Assembly (NCBI RefSeq): GCF_947241705.1
Contig: NC_079264.1
Location: 62,001 to 126,000, forward strand
Length of the DNA stretch: 64,000 nt
Source of the DNA: Saccharomyces mikatae IFO 1815
Taxonomy: Eukaryota; Ascomycota; Saccharomycetes; Saccharomycetales; Saccharomycetaceae
Direction of reading: 5' to 3'
Shown: one piece after another, positions 30,020 to 39,735 of the stretch
Numbering within the stretch: the stretch's first letter is position 1
How the letters are laid out: every line of letters begins with the position of its first letter
Position numbers and translations under genes: made by a program
Notes under the pieces: generated by a model
The model's input: only the letters and a program-made list of their open reading frames with translations
What the model was told of the DNA's origin: nothing
Database searches by the model: none

Positions 30020-32485
30020 ATGATAAAGCTTCAGTTTTCCTTTTTGCTGATAGCTATTACAACATTGCTCCGTATGGCAGTGGCCACACCCTACGAGGCA
30101 TATCCTATCGGAAAGCAATACCCTCCAGTGGCAAGGGTCAGTGAACCGTTCACGTTCCAGATATCCAATGACACCTACAAGTCGTCTATAGACAAAACAG
30201 CCCAAATAGTATACAATTGCTTCGATCTACCAGATTGGCTTTCATTCGATTCAACTTCTAGGACGTTCTCAGGTGAACCCTCCTCTGACTTACTGTCTGA
30301 CGCGAATACCACATTGTATTTCAACGTAATTCTTGAAGGAACGGACTCTGCCGACAGCATGTCTTTGAACAATACGTACCAATTTGTTGTTACGAACCGT
30401 CCATCTATCTCGTTGTCGCCTGAATTTAACCTGTTAGCACTGTTGAAAAACTACGGTTATACTAACGGTAAAAACGCTTTAAAATTGGATCCAAACGAGG
30501 TCTTCAATGTGACCTTTGACCGTTCGATGTTCACTAATGAAGACTCCATTGTGTCGTACTATGGGCGTTCCGAATTATATAACGCTCCCTTACCCAATTG
30601 GCTGTTCTTCGATTCTAATGAGTTGAAGTTTACTGGTACGGCACCGGTGATAAATTCGGCAATTGCACCAGAAACAAGCTATAGTTTTGTCATCATTGCG
30701 ACGGATATCGAGGGATTTTCTGCGGTCGAAGTAGAGTTCGAATTAGTCATTGGTGCTCACCAATTAACCACCTCTATTCAAAACAATTTGATAATAAACG
30801 TTACGGAGACTGGTGACATTTCGTATGATTTACCTTTAAACTATGTTTATTTTGATGATGATCCTATCACTTCTGATAAGTTAGGCTCTATAAATCTACT
30901 TGATGCTCCGGATTGGGTTACATTAAACAATGTTACCATTTCAGGCTCTGTTCCAGATGATCTACTGGGAAAAAACTCCAACCCTGCCAATTTTTCTGTG
31001 TCTATTTATGATACTTACGGTGACGTGATTTACTTCAATTTTGAAGTAGTCTCCACAACGAATTTGTTTGCCATTAGTTCTCTTCCTACTATTAACGCTA
31101 CAAGGGGTGAATGGTTTACTTATTATTTTCTACCTTCTCAGTTTACAGACTACGTGAATACAAATGTTTCTCTAGAATTTACTAATTCAAGTCAAAATCA
31201 TGATTGGTTGAAGTTCCAACCCTCTAATTTAACATTGGCAGGAGAAGTGCCCAAGAGTTTTTACAAACTCTCCCTAGGCTTAAAGGCGACTCAAGGTTCC
31301 CAATCGCAAGAGTTAGATTTTAACATTATTGGCATGGATTCAAAAACAATTCACTCAAATCATAGTGCCAATGCTACATCTACGAAAAGTTCGTCTCACT
31401 CCACCTCAACGAGTTCTTACACATCTTCTACTCAAACTCAAACAATTTCTTCTACTTCTACGGCTACCTCGTCTTCTCCAGCAGTGTTCCCTGTAGCTAG
31501 CAAAAATTCATCGCACAAAAAAAAAGCTGTGGCAATTGCATGTGGTGTGGCCATTCCACTAGGTGTTATACTCATAGCCATTATATGCTTCCTAATCTTT
31601 TGGAGGCGTAGAAAGGAAAACTCGGATAACGAAAAACTACCACATGCTATTAGCGGTCCCGATCTAGACAATCCTGCTAATAAGCCCAACCAAGAAAACG
31701 CAACACCTTTGAATAACCCATTTGATGATGATGCTTCTTCATATGATGACACTTCGATAGCAAGAAGATTGGCTGCCTTGAATACTTTGAAACTAGATAA
31801 TCATTCCACATCTGAATCTGACATTTCCAGCGTGGATGAGAAGAGAGATTCTTTATCAGGAATGAATATGTATAACGATGAATTTCAATCTCAAAGCAAA
31901 GAAGAATTGCTCTCAAAACCGCCAGCACAGTCTCCAGGAAGCCCGTTCTTTGATTCACAGAATAGATCTTCCTCTGTGTACATGGACAGTGAGCCAGCAG
32001 TAAATAAATCTTGGCGATATACTGGCGACCTGCCAACGGTACTTGACAGTGTCAGAGACAGCTACGGATCACAACAAACCGTGGATACAGAAAAACTATT
32101 TGATCTTGAGGCACCGAAGGAGCAAAAGCGTACATCAAGAAATGCCACCATGTCTTCATTAGATCCATGGAACAGCAATAATGACCCTTCGATAAGAAAA
32201 TCAATAACACCATCGCCACATAAGATAACAAAGCAACGTGATCTCCACTTACGTAATCTTCAAAATTCTCAACGTGCAACAAACGGAATAACGCCTACGA
32301 CAATGTCAACTTCTTCTTCTGATGATTTTGTTCCAGTCAAAGACGGTAACAATTTTTGCTGGGTCCATAGTATGGATTCAGGTAGAAGACCAAGCAAGAA
32401 AAGATTAGTCGACTTTTCAAATAAGAGTAACGTAAATGTTGGCCAAGTCAAAGACATTCATGGACGAATTCCAGAAATGTTATGA
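30020..32485 (+). CDS. AXL2: Axial bud-site landmark glycoprotein Axl2 (Bud10)
   Basis: Axl2 is a plasma-membrane protein that marks the previous division site and directs axial budding through Bud3, Bud4 and the Bud5/Rsr1 module. The 821-residue frame (S. cerevisiae 823) starts with a signal peptide (1-22, FLLIAITTLLRMAVA). Cadherin-like (CADG) repeats rich in N-glycosylation sites span about 30-445. A Ser/Thr-rich stalk (about 450-495) suits O-mannosylation. One transmembrane segment (about 504-527, AIACGVAIPLGVILIAIICFL) is followed by the stop-transfer WRRRK. The roughly 290-residue cytoplasmic tail ends GRIPEML as in S. cerevisiae. By recalled alignment it is about 88-90% identical to S. 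cerevisiae, which is a main reason to place this genome outside that species. Confidence 0.98.
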   Translation: MIKLQFSFLLIAITTLLRMAVATPYEAYPIGKQYPPVARVSEPFTFQISNDTYKSSIDKTAQIVYNCFDLPDWLSFDSTSRTFSGEPSSDLLSDANTTLYFNVILEGTDSADSMSLNNTYQFVVTNRPSISLSPEFNLLALLKNYGYTNGKNALKLDPNEVFNVTFDRSMFTNEDSIVSYYGRSELYNAPLPNWLFFDSNELKFTGTAPVINSAIAPETSYSFVIIATDIEGFSAVEVEFELVIGAHQLTTSIQNNLIINVTETGDISYDLPLNYVYFDDDPITSDKLGSINLLDAPDWVTLNNVTISGSVPDDLLGKNSNPANFSVSIYDTYGDVIYFNFEVVSTTNLFAISSLPTINATRGEWFTYYFLPSQFTDYVNTNVSLEFTNSSQNHDWLKFQPSNLTLAGEVPKSFYKLSLGLKATQGSQSQELDFNIIGMDSKTIHSNHSANATSTKSSSHSTSTSSYTSSTQTQTISSTSTATSSSPAVFPVASKNSSHKKKAVAIACGVAIPLGVILIAIICFLIFWRRRKENSDNEKLPHAISGPDLDNPANKPNQENATPLNNPFDDDASSYDDTSIARRLAALNTLKLDNHSTSESDISSVDEKRDSLSGMNMYNDEFQSQSKEELLSKPPAQSPGSPFFDSQNRSSSVYMDSEPAVNKSWRYTGDLPTVLDSVRDSYGSQQTVDTEKLFDLEAPKEQKRTSRNATMSSLDPWNSNNDPSIRKSITPSPHKITKQRDLHLRNLQNSQRATNGITPTTMSTSSSDDFVPVKDGNNFCWVHSMDSGRRPSKKRLVDFSNKSNVNVGQVKDIHGRIPEML

Positions 32486-32627
32486 TTGTGCGTAGTAGAA
32501 ACATTTTGCTCAATTTTTTCCCCAGTTTTATCCTTTACTAATGGTCAACAAGCGCCATATATTTTATTTAGTTTTTTTATACTTAGAGACATTTAATTTA
32601 ATCCAATTCTTAGAATTCACTTTGGAC

Positions 32628-33368
32628 TTACAACAAAGATCCAAAAATACTCTCCTCCTCTTGATATTGCGAATATACTCCATTTAGGATATTGTCATTA
32701 CCACCGCTGATTAATTTTTCACTGAACTGATGAATAATCAAAGGCCCCACATCGCAACCGACTAAAGATGATAATTTTATTTTAGGGGGTTGGAAAGCAT
32801 TTTCCTCTGGTAAATTCGCATCTTCCTGACATTTGACCCAGTTTGAATCTCTATCAACTTCTAGTTTTTCTTCCAAACTATCGATCTTCCTAGTTCTGTT
32901 CAATTTATGTCCTAGTTCCAATTCGATCGCGTTAATAACTGCTTCAAATGTTACTGTGTCATCATTGATTTTAGGTAGTTTCTCCAGATGCAAAATCAAA
33001 CTATTTAAGGAAGATCGGAATTCATCAAACACTTCACTTTCCGTAATGATCTGATCATCTTTATCTACATGTTGCAGTTCACCGAAATCTAGGACATACT
33101 TTTCAATACACAAATCATTCTGTTTATTAATGATGCAAATAGAGAATCTGTAAATGTGTGTTAATTTAGACAGAACGTCTAGTATAAGTTCCTCTATATA
33201 ATCAATTAAAGCAGGATGTCTATTAACCGGAATGTATTGCGGCAAGTTGAATGACTGGTAAGTAGTAAAGTCGAATGACTGAGGCGGGTATACATTTCTA
33301 TAAAATAAAACCAAATTGATATAGCTTTTTAAATAAATCTTTAACCACTTTTCTACCCATTTATTCAT
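32628..33368 (-). CDS. REV7: DNA polymerase zeta accessory subunit Rev7 (HORMA)
   Basis: Rev7 is the HORMA-domain subunit that binds Rev3 in polymerase zeta and supports mutagenic translesion synthesis. The frame gives 246 residues (S. cerevisiae 245). HORMA core segments include WVEKWLKIYLKSYINLVLFYRN at the N-terminus and the safety-belt region towards the C-terminus (PPIKLSS-type KIKLSSLVGCDVGPLIIH). The gene is convergent with AXL2 (142 bp between stops) and lies downstream of TPM2 on the same strand. No anomalies are seen. Confidence 0.96.
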   Translation of the reverse strand: MNKWVEKWLKIYLKSYINLVLFYRNVYPPQSFDFTTYQSFNLPQYIPVNRHPALIDYIEELILDVLSKLTHIYRFSICIINKQNDLCIEKYVLDFGELQHVDKDDQIITESEVFDEFRSSLNSLILHLEKLPKINDDTVTFEAVINAIELELGHKLNRTRKIDSLEEKLEVDRDSNWVKCQEDANLPEENAFQPPKIKLSSLVGCDVGPLIIHQFSEKLISGGNDNILNGVYSQYQEEESIFGSLL

Positions 33369-33842
33369 AAACTTTTCGTGCTGGCTGCTAGCTTTTCTTT
33401 TTGGATATCTTTTCTTAAAATCTTGTTTAACTTCGTGGAAAAGTTAATTTTAATCAAACTGCGATGTTTTTGTGGCAAGGACTACTAATTTGATTATTTG
33501 CGTTTGGGTAAGTAAATATCAACGACTAATAGACGTACATGCATATGTATTCCTCGCTTGTTTATGTTTCTACGTACTTTTGTTTTCTAGCAAGGGAAAA
33601 AATACATACAAATTTTTTAAAAGTGAAAGCATAACTTATAGGTTAGAATAAAATGGAGGAAACAAAGAGAGGCTCAGTTCATCTTTTTTCCAAAAAGCAC
33701 CCAATGATAATAACTAAAATAAAAAGGATTTGCCATTTGTCAGCAACATCAGTGGTGTGAGCAATAATAAAATCATTGCTTTCGTTGCCTTTGTCGCATT
33801 CATCAAGTGTTTCTTTCATGATTTTAGCTTTATCAATGGGAA
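33369..33842. other. Intergenic: TPM2 3' flank / REV7 promoter
   Basis: A 474-bp tandem gap. The TPM2-proximal third is occupied by the small open frame 33679-33846. The REV7-proximal part is AT-rich, with a near-ARS-consensus GTTTATGTTTC (about 33559-33569, 9/11) and nothing else recognisable. Confidence 0.5.
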
Positions 33843-33846
33843 TCAT
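33679..33846 (-). CDS. Candidate 55-aa tail-anchored small protein overlapping the TPM2 stop
   Basis: I do not recognise a known gene here. The ATG (33846-33844) overlaps the TGA of TPM2 as ATGA and shifts frame. The frame runs 55 codons to TGA. The product begins MIPIDKAKIMKETLDE, has a polar middle (CDKGNESNDFIIAHTTDVADK) and a C-terminal hydrophobic segment WQILFILVIIIGCFL (38-52) followed by EKR. That is the layout of a tail-anchored membrane protein with a short segment and basic end, often mitochondrial outer membrane or ER. From memory of the S. cerevisiae AXL2-REV7 locus record, the same frame is intact there with equal length and no indels. The two versions are nearly identical over residues 25-55 (one K/R change) and differ more at the N-terminus. 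The alternative is a conserved 3'UTR element that happens to be open. Confidence 0.55.
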   Translation of the reverse strand: MIPIDKAKIMKETLDECDKGNESNDFIIAHTTDVADKWQILFILVIIIGCFLEKR

Positions 33847-34328
33847 AAATTTTCCAATGAAGTAGCAATTTCGTCAAGTTCCTTTTGAGCTTCTTCATAT
33901 TTGCTTTGGAATTCTTCACACTTCTTTTCCCATTCTTCCCTTTCTTCCTCCAGAGCAACAATTTTTCTACCCATTTGCTCAGTGTTCAGATCCGCCTCTT
34001 TTAATTTTTCCATCGCCTCCTTGAGTTTTGTTTCACTATCCTCCACTTGTTGTTCTAGATCCTGGTTCTTCTTAGTGTAGTTTTCATTGTTGGACCTCAA
34101 GTTATTGGAGTCTTCAGCCAGTTGCTTAGTATCGGACAATTGAGTTTCTAATTTCTCCACTTCACTGTCCAGTTGTTCGTTCTTAGCAGACAAAGATTTG
34201 ATCTCATTTTCTTTTTCAGTGTTAGATTGCTCTAGTTCCTTGAGCTGTTCCCTTAGCTCTTCATATTTTTCTTGCCACGATTCAGATTCTAGTTTCAAGC
34301 TGTTCAATTTCTCCTTGATTTTTTCCAT
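33843..34328 (-). CDS. TPM2: Tropomyosin 2
   Basis: Tpm2 is the minor yeast tropomyosin. It binds and stabilises actin cables and helps polarised growth alongside Tpm1. Starting at the ATG at 34328 (MEKIKEKLNSLKLESE) the product is 161 residues, exactly the S. cerevisiae length. The 13 upstream codons begin at TTG and are excluded. The whole chain is heptad coiled coil rich in E, K, L and Q with no proline, ending DEIATSLENL, which gives a four-actin-type span. Its stop codon overlaps the ATG of a small downstream frame (see 33679-33846). Upstream, TMA108 is on the same strand. Confidence 0.97.
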   Translation of the reverse strand: MEKIKEKLNSLKLESESWQEKYEELREQLKELEQSNTEKENEIKSLSAKNEQLDSEVEKLETQLSDTKQLAEDSNNLRSNNENYTKKNQDLEQQVEDSETKLKEAMEKLKEADLNTEQMGRKIVALEEEREEWEKKCEEFQSKYEEAQKELDEIATSLENL

Positions 34329-34564
34329 TTTGCCAATTGTTATGAGAATTACGTTCTTAAAATCCAAAGGAGAAAGCTTATTGGATCAAAACTACTCATG
34401 TTAACCTACTTTTATACTAGCTTGCTATTGTTGAACCTTATACGGTTCGTATAGTGTGACAATAATAAGTAGTATTCGATTAAAGGTACGATCATTTATA
34501 CTATTATTTCAAGAAAATTATCCATCTACGTATATTGATTTTACTAAAATGTTCTGATAAAACA

Positions 34565-37405
34565 TCAGACCAAGTGAGACAAATCTCTTCTTATAGTTTT
34601 TCTGGATTCCTCATCTTGTTGCACAGAGGCCCAGACGTCATCTAAAGATAACAAGTTTTGACCTAACTTCTCTTTCTTCAAATTGATGAATTTTTCTATT
34701 CTTTGCGGCTCGTCTGCTGCAAACATCTGGAAAATTATCAGGGAAATGCTTCTCAATGCCTTATGTATATGGTCGCCTGTAGTGGTACCTTTTCTCGTAG
34801 CCTTGCGTGCCCATTGGTCAAAATTGTCTGTGTACCACTTCCAGATCGCTTCACGTACGATCTGATCTTGAGGTTTCTCATTTTTATTCAATCTCTTTTT
34901 AAAGTTGTAATTAAACCCGAACAAAGCCAATTCCATTGCATCAGATTCAATGTTAGAAGTGACAAAATTCAAGATCTTTTTCACAATGTCTGAATCTAAG
35001 CAGAATCCAAGTGATTCAATTGCACCGTTTTGGATTAAGGTGGCAACATCACCACTATTCTGGACATGCAAACAGTTAACATGATTAGAAATACCAACAC
35101 AGGCACTGTGTTTAACCAAATCAAAAATTTTTTTCCACTGTTTGATATTTGAACAATGTTGGGACATCACAACAAGAATTGAACTCACTAATTCTAACGG
35201 CACACTTGAACGTGGGCCTTGTAACAAAAGCTTGAAATAGCCTTGACACAATTCAGCACATTTTGCAGAAGTTTTGTTCAAAAATAAAATTTGGGACCAC
35301 ACTTTTAACTCGTAAGGATCTAAACTTTTACCAAATTCACCATGAGGCCATTCAATTTTATTGAAAAAAGGGATAATAATTTTCTTCTTCAAAAAAGATT
35401 GCAGTTTAGAGCTTGTTAAACTAGCACGATCAATAGTTTGAAGAATTTCCAATCCTTTAGATAATGGGGCCCAATATTTAGGTGAAACCTTCGTGGAGGA
35501 AGAAGCGATATTGCTTAATATACTACAGAGACCAAGCAAATGGATAGAATTCTGGAAGCCTTCATCTCCAATAAACTGTGATAAATCCAAAAAGATTTTC
35601 GAAAGGTCAATTTCTGATAGCGTTCCCTCATTCAATTTATCGTTGATCAGCGTATAAGACTCTTTAGATTCGTATGAAACGCGGTAATAACCTTGGGCCA
35701 TATGGTTGAGCACCAAGATAGGATAATCCAACTTCAACGTCCTATCTGTTAATAGTACATTCTTAGAATCCATTTCACCATCTGGTAGAACCCCAAATAA
35801 GGGTGTTTGATATGGAACATCTTCTAACTGGTCCTCTTCCTCACTAGATAACTGATTGATAAACCTATGTTGAGTAAGTTTTGTTTGAGTATTTCCATCG
35901 TCTTGTTTTAATTCTACTTTAACGACCGGTAAGCCCGGTGTTCTTGTCCAAGATGAAATGAAATTAGTAACGTTTTGAGATTTCAGAGTTTTTCCGACAT
36001 GATTCCAGATATCCATGGGCTTGACACTTCTCTCATGGAAAGTTTTGGTGTCTTCAAATACACTTTGTAGACCCTTTTGTAAATGAGATTCACCTGTAGC
36101 CAATTGTAGGGATCTTAGCATGACAATGCCTTTTGTGTATGCCTCAGGATCAAAAATATCAGATGTTTGAGAGTTGATACTGGTTTTCCGTTGCGCAATC
36201 TGGAATATGCTTTTACTATTGACATTCGATGCGTCTTTACACATGATAGGTTCTACCTGTTCTAGCAAATAAGACTCGGAAGCCCAATAATGGGGCAAGT
36301 CACCATTTTGTTCCAGCATATAGCATGCCAACCAGGTTGCAAAAGATTCATTAAACCAAAGAGATTCCCACGAATCAAAAGATATGTAATTGCCCATCCA
36401 TTGATGGACCAATTCATGAACGATGAGCTGCTGTGCTTGCTCTCTGATGGATTCATTGGCCAGAGCATTTGGTGGTATGAGTAAGTGATTTAGTTGAATG
36501 GTGATCATACCGAAATTCTCCATTGCCATGTCGCTTAGATAAGGTAGTAGCACGAAATCTAACTTGGGCAAAGGATATGAACATCCAAAATAGGACTCCA
36601 AAAGTGGCAGATACTTCTGGATTGTATCCAAAGTGAACGTCGCGTTCGCAATATCCCAGGGTGCATAGATGGAAACGGGAATAGTCTTATCGCTTTTTAA
36701 CTTAACCTCTGTCTTTAAAAATTCCAAATCACCCATAGCAAAACCGAAGACAGAAGTAGTCATCAAGGGTGTCCTGGCAAATTTCACCATATGTTTTCCA
36801 GCGGTTTTCAAGGCTTCGATAGCCTCGACAGGTGTATTGGAAATGGCTTTATACTGTGAATCCATTGAAATGTTCAATTGAAAAGTGGACTTATTTGAAG
36901 GTTCATCGATACATGGGAAAATATTACAGGCAGAAAACGGTTGGCAGTGTGTAGCTACCACATGATTATTAGAAGTACCCGTTTTGCGGTCCATAAAATT
37001 TGTTTTGAAGATACCCAAAGTCTTATCGTGCTGTGTCTTTATGTTACCGATTTTACCCACATATTGCACAGACAAGACCAAAGGTAAATCGTTGGACAGT
37101 TGAATTGGGCATTCAGACTGGAAAATAGCCCAATGCTTTTTGGTATCTTGGGAGACTTGTATATTGTATTCAGTAGAGCCTAGAATGGCATGTGCAGACA
37201 AAATCACCAAATCCTTGCAGTGTAATTTGAACTGAGTAAAACTATCTTGAATAGAGGCCAAAGAGGTGGAATTCGAATTGAATTTTAAGTCGACCTTAGC
37301 GGAACCTTTGAAATTGGGTGATGACTGCTTAGGGTCAATGTCCAGGTGCAATTCGTAGTGGAAAGGTACCACAGGGTTCTCTAAAGACAGTAGCTTATCA
37401 GACAT
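34565..37405 (-). CDS. TMA108: Ribosome-associated M1-family aminopeptidase-like protein Tma108
   Basis: Tma108 associates co-translationally with nascent chains bearing particular N-termini and belongs to the M1 metallopeptidase family. From the ATG at 37405 (MSDKLLSLENPVVPFHYELHLD) the product is 946 residues, the S. cerevisiae length. The zinc site is intact: HELVH with H330, E331 and H334, then E353 after 18 residues (NESFATW). The exopeptidase GAMEN motif reads MAMENFGMI, a variant first residue. A further in-frame ATG at 37480 would add 25 residues (MDAIEKICLGNCKR...), so the start is slightly open. The C-terminal ERAP1-like helical domain is complete. Confidence 0.95.
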   Translation of the reverse strand: MSDKLLSLENPVVPFHYELHLDIDPKQSSPNFKGSAKVDLKFNSNSTSLASIQDSFTQFKLHCKDLVILSAHAILGSTEYNIQVSQDTKKHWAIFQSECPIQLSNDLPLVLSVQYVGKIGNIKTQHDKTLGIFKTNFMDRKTGTSNNHVVATHCQPFSACNIFPCIDEPSNKSTFQLNISMDSQYKAISNTPVEAIEALKTAGKHMVKFARTPLMTTSVFGFAMGDLEFLKTEVKLKSDKTIPVSIYAPWDIANATFTLDTIQKYLPLLESYFGCSYPLPKLDFVLLPYLSDMAMENFGMITIQLNHLLIPPNALANESIREQAQQLIVHELVHQWMGNYISFDSWESLWFNESFATWLACYMLEQNGDLPHYWASESYLLEQVEPIMCKDASNVNSKSIFQIAQRKTSINSQTSDIFDPEAYTKGIVMLRSLQLATGESHLQKGLQSVFEDTKTFHERSVKPMDIWNHVGKTLKSQNVTNFISSWTRTPGLPVVKVELKQDDGNTQTKLTQHRFINQLSSEEEDQLEDVPYQTPLFGVLPDGEMDSKNVLLTDRTLKLDYPILVLNHMAQGYYRVSYESKESYTLINDKLNEGTLSEIDLSKIFLDLSQFIGDEGFQNSIHLLGLCSILSNIASSSTKVSPKYWAPLSKGLEILQTIDRASLTSSKLQSFLKKKIIIPFFNKIEWPHGEFGKSLDPYELKVWSQILFLNKTSAKCAELCQGYFKLLLQGPRSSVPLELVSSILVVMSQHCSNIKQWKKIFDLVKHSACVGISNHVNCLHVQNSGDVATLIQNGAIESLGFCLDSDIVKKILNFVTSNIESDAMELALFGFNYNFKKRLNKNEKPQDQIVREAIWKWYTDNFDQWARKATRKGTTTGDHIHKALRSISLIIFQMFAADEPQRIEKFINLKKEKLGQNLLSLDDVWASVQQDEESRKTIRRDLSHLV

Positions 37406-38228
37406 GGTAATTGGTGGAAGCCTTACTACGGTTGTGATTCTTTTACAATTGCCAAGGCATATTTTTTCTATGGCATCCATAAAAGGTGTGGTTGTAAAAT
37501 TGGTTTTTCATTGAAAAATTACCGGCGAATGTCAAATTAGATGGGAAAGAACACTATAGTAAAGAACGGGAATATTCAAGATTATAACAAAGGCTAGTAC
37601 TTCGCCTGTTAGAGGAGTCCGGGATTTTTGATATTCTGTTCTGTGTATTCTGATATGTGCTAGCCAAATTTATTTCAGCAGTATATTGACAAGACCAACA
37701 TTCATATATATTCTAATCTATGTTTATATAGCGATAAACCAAAGGGTACAGGGAAGAATGAGTACAGATGTGCGGAAATCTATCGATATGTTATTTGAAT
37801 TGATATATATCGTAGTCCATATAGTTTCCCCAACGCGATTGTCACGCTGGTGGCACAATACTAGTTGTGAAGGTGTCTGCTCCCCCCTCCTCCGTAACTC
37901 ATGGTCACCACAATCGCTAGCACTGACAATAGCATGACGATCACCATAGTTTCACTATCCTATTTACATCATATTTGGAAGGTGGATCAGCAGGATCCGC
38001 AACAACCAATAGTGTAAGTGATATTTGCTGCAGCACAAGCTCGCCGGTGGCCCGTGTGGGTTAAGGGAGGAGTTTGTTGACCCTTATTTTGTCGAATTCC
38101 TTGAAGAGGAGTATATATAAGGGGAGATGGCACTTGCAGAAGTCTTGATTCTTGAATGTTTTAAAAACAAGGGAGGGGTTTGACAGACAGAAAACGTCAA
38201 TCAATCAATAACTAAGCAAGTAGGTAAG
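37406..38228. other. Divergent intergenic region TMA108 / OM45
   Basis: At 823 bp this is one of the longest gaps. On the OM45 side I see a TATA box (TATATATAA, 38112-38120), STRE-type CCCCT (37884-37888) and AGGGG (about 38119-38124), and a CCAAT (38006-38010) of the Hap2/3/4/5 type. Together these fit a stress- and respiration-induced mitochondrial gene. A 60-codon frame from ATG 37758 lacks support. Confidence 0.5.
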
Positions 38229-39410
38229 ATGTCATCAAGAATAATCGTTGGTAGTGCAGCATTAGCTGCTGCCATCACAGCAAGCATCATGGTCAGGGAA
38301 CAGAAGGTCAAGGGCCAGGGAAGAGAAGGCAAGGTTTCCGTTTGCTATAACGACCTGGAGTATGGTAGTTCAGCGCCACCACAGTGGGGGAAGTTGCACA
38401 ATATAAAGCAAGGTATAAAGGAAGATGCGTTGTCGTTGAAGGACGCACTGCTGGGCGTATCACAGAAGGCCAGGGAAGAAACCCCAGAGGCAGTCAAGCG
38501 TGTTATTTCACCTGAGGAAGATTACCAGACGCGCAAGCAGCTAGGGCAAAAGGCCAAGGACTCTTCCTCTCAAAGCATTTTCAATTGGGGGTTTAGCGAG
38601 GCTGAGAGAAGGAAAGCTATAGCCATTGGGGAGTTTGACACTGCCAAGAAGCGCTTCGAAGAGGCGGTAGATCGCAACGAGAAGGAGCTCTTGTCCACCA
38701 TAATGAGAGAAAAGAAAGCTGCACTGGACAGGGCATCTCTTGAGTACGAAAGGTACGGAAGAGCCCGGGATTTCAATGAGCTCTCGGACAAGTTAGACCA
38801 GCAGGAGAGGGACAGTAATCCATTGAAACGTCTGTTGAAAAAGAACACGGGCGATGCTAACACTGAAGAGGCAGCTGCAAGAAGTGTCCAAGGCTGGGGT
38901 GATACTGCCCAGGAGTTTGGTAGAGAAGAATTGGAGGAAGCCAAGAGAAATGCCTCTTCAGAGCCTAGCGAAGCTCAAAGACGTCTTGACGAATTGAAGA
39001 AGATCAAGGAGAAGGGTTGGTTCGGTTACAACAAGGGGGAACAGAGCGAGAAACAGATTGCTGAGAGAGTAGCCAGAGGATTAGAAGGATGGGGTGAAAC
39101 CGCTGCCCAACTGTCCAAGGATGAAATGGACGACTTAAGATGGAATTACGAGAATTCAAAGAAACAACTGGACAAAAACGTATCGGACGCCATGGACTCT
39201 TTGTCCAAGGCCAAGGAGAATTTGAAACAGTACGGTAGCCATTGGTGGTTTGGATGGACATCCAAGGTTGATAATGATAAGCAGGCTTTAAAAGATGAGG
39301 CCCAGAAGAAGTACGATGAAGCTTTAAAGAAGTACGATGACGCCAAGAACAAATTCAAAGAGTGGAATGACAAGGGTGATGGTAAATTCTGGAGCTCTAA
39401 AAAGGACTAG
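38229..39410 (+). CDS. OM45: Mitochondrial outer membrane protein Om45
   Basis: Om45 is an abundant protein of the mitochondrial outer membrane, anchored by its N-terminus and largely facing the intermembrane space. It interacts with Por1 and Om14. The 393-residue frame equals S. cerevisiae. Residues 5-22 ([18 protein letters not shown]) form the membrane anchor, followed by a long charged, helical body rich in K, E, D, A and R. Short internal similarities recur: [26 protein letters not shown] resembles [26 protein letters not shown], and [11 protein letters not shown] resembles [11 protein letters not shown]. They suggest an old internal repeat. The end WSSKKD is conserved. Its precise biochemical role is not known. 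Confidence 0.97.
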   Translation: MSSRIIVGSAALAAAITASIMVREQKVKGQGREGKVSVCYNDLEYGSSAPPQWGKLHNIKQGIKEDALSLKDALLGVSQKAREETPEAVKRVISPEEDYQTRKQLGQKAKDSSSQSIFNWGFSEAERRKAIAIGEFDTAKKRFEEAVDRNEKELLSTIMREKKAALDRASLEYERYGRARDFNELSDKLDQQERDSNPLKRLLKKNTGDANTEEAAARSVQGWGDTAQEFGREELEEAKRNASSEPSEAQRRLDELKKIKEKGWFGYNKGEQSEKQIAERVARGLEGWGETAAQLSKDEMDDLRWNYENSKKQLDKNVSDAMDSLSKAKENLKQYGSHWWFGWTSKVDNDKQALKDEAQKKYDEALKKYDDAKNKFKEWNDKGDGKFWSSKKD

Positions 39411-39590
39411 TTAATTAGCTGATGTAAGGGGTTATCCCCATATAAGATATATACATATTCACATACTTCTCATTTTTTATATTTGAAATCATACGTAATC
39501 TATGATGGTTTTATGGGAGAGGGGGACGATGTGAAACTGTGTAAATCAGTGGCGTTATTGGGGTATATGTGCATACATACATACTGCTAT

Positions 39591-39621
<31 letters not shown>

Positions 39622-39735
39622 CATACATATGAAAAAAAAAAGGCTTAAAAAAGACTTGATGAGTTACGAAACAAAAAAGGTAGGAGGATTGAATAAATGA
39701 ACTTTCAGGACCTTCTTACATTACATTTATTTTCT
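39411..39735. other. Convergent intergenic region OM45 / VHS2 with TA repeat
   Basis: A 325-bp region between two 3' ends. A (TA)11 microsatellite spans 39588-39609, followed by TATACA/CATA-rich repeats to about 39630. Such TATATA/TACATA strings act as polyadenylation efficiency elements in yeast. No gene is seen. Confidence 0.6.

Noticed and set aside
37758-37937. 60-codon ATG frame between TMA108 and OM45
   Set aside because: It lies in the OM45 promoter with no recognisable motif. I have no recalled counterpart to compare.
39588-39630. TA/CATA repeat considered as a mobile element or LTR remnant
   Set aside because: It is a plain microsatellite with no LTR ends, target duplication or coding remnant.
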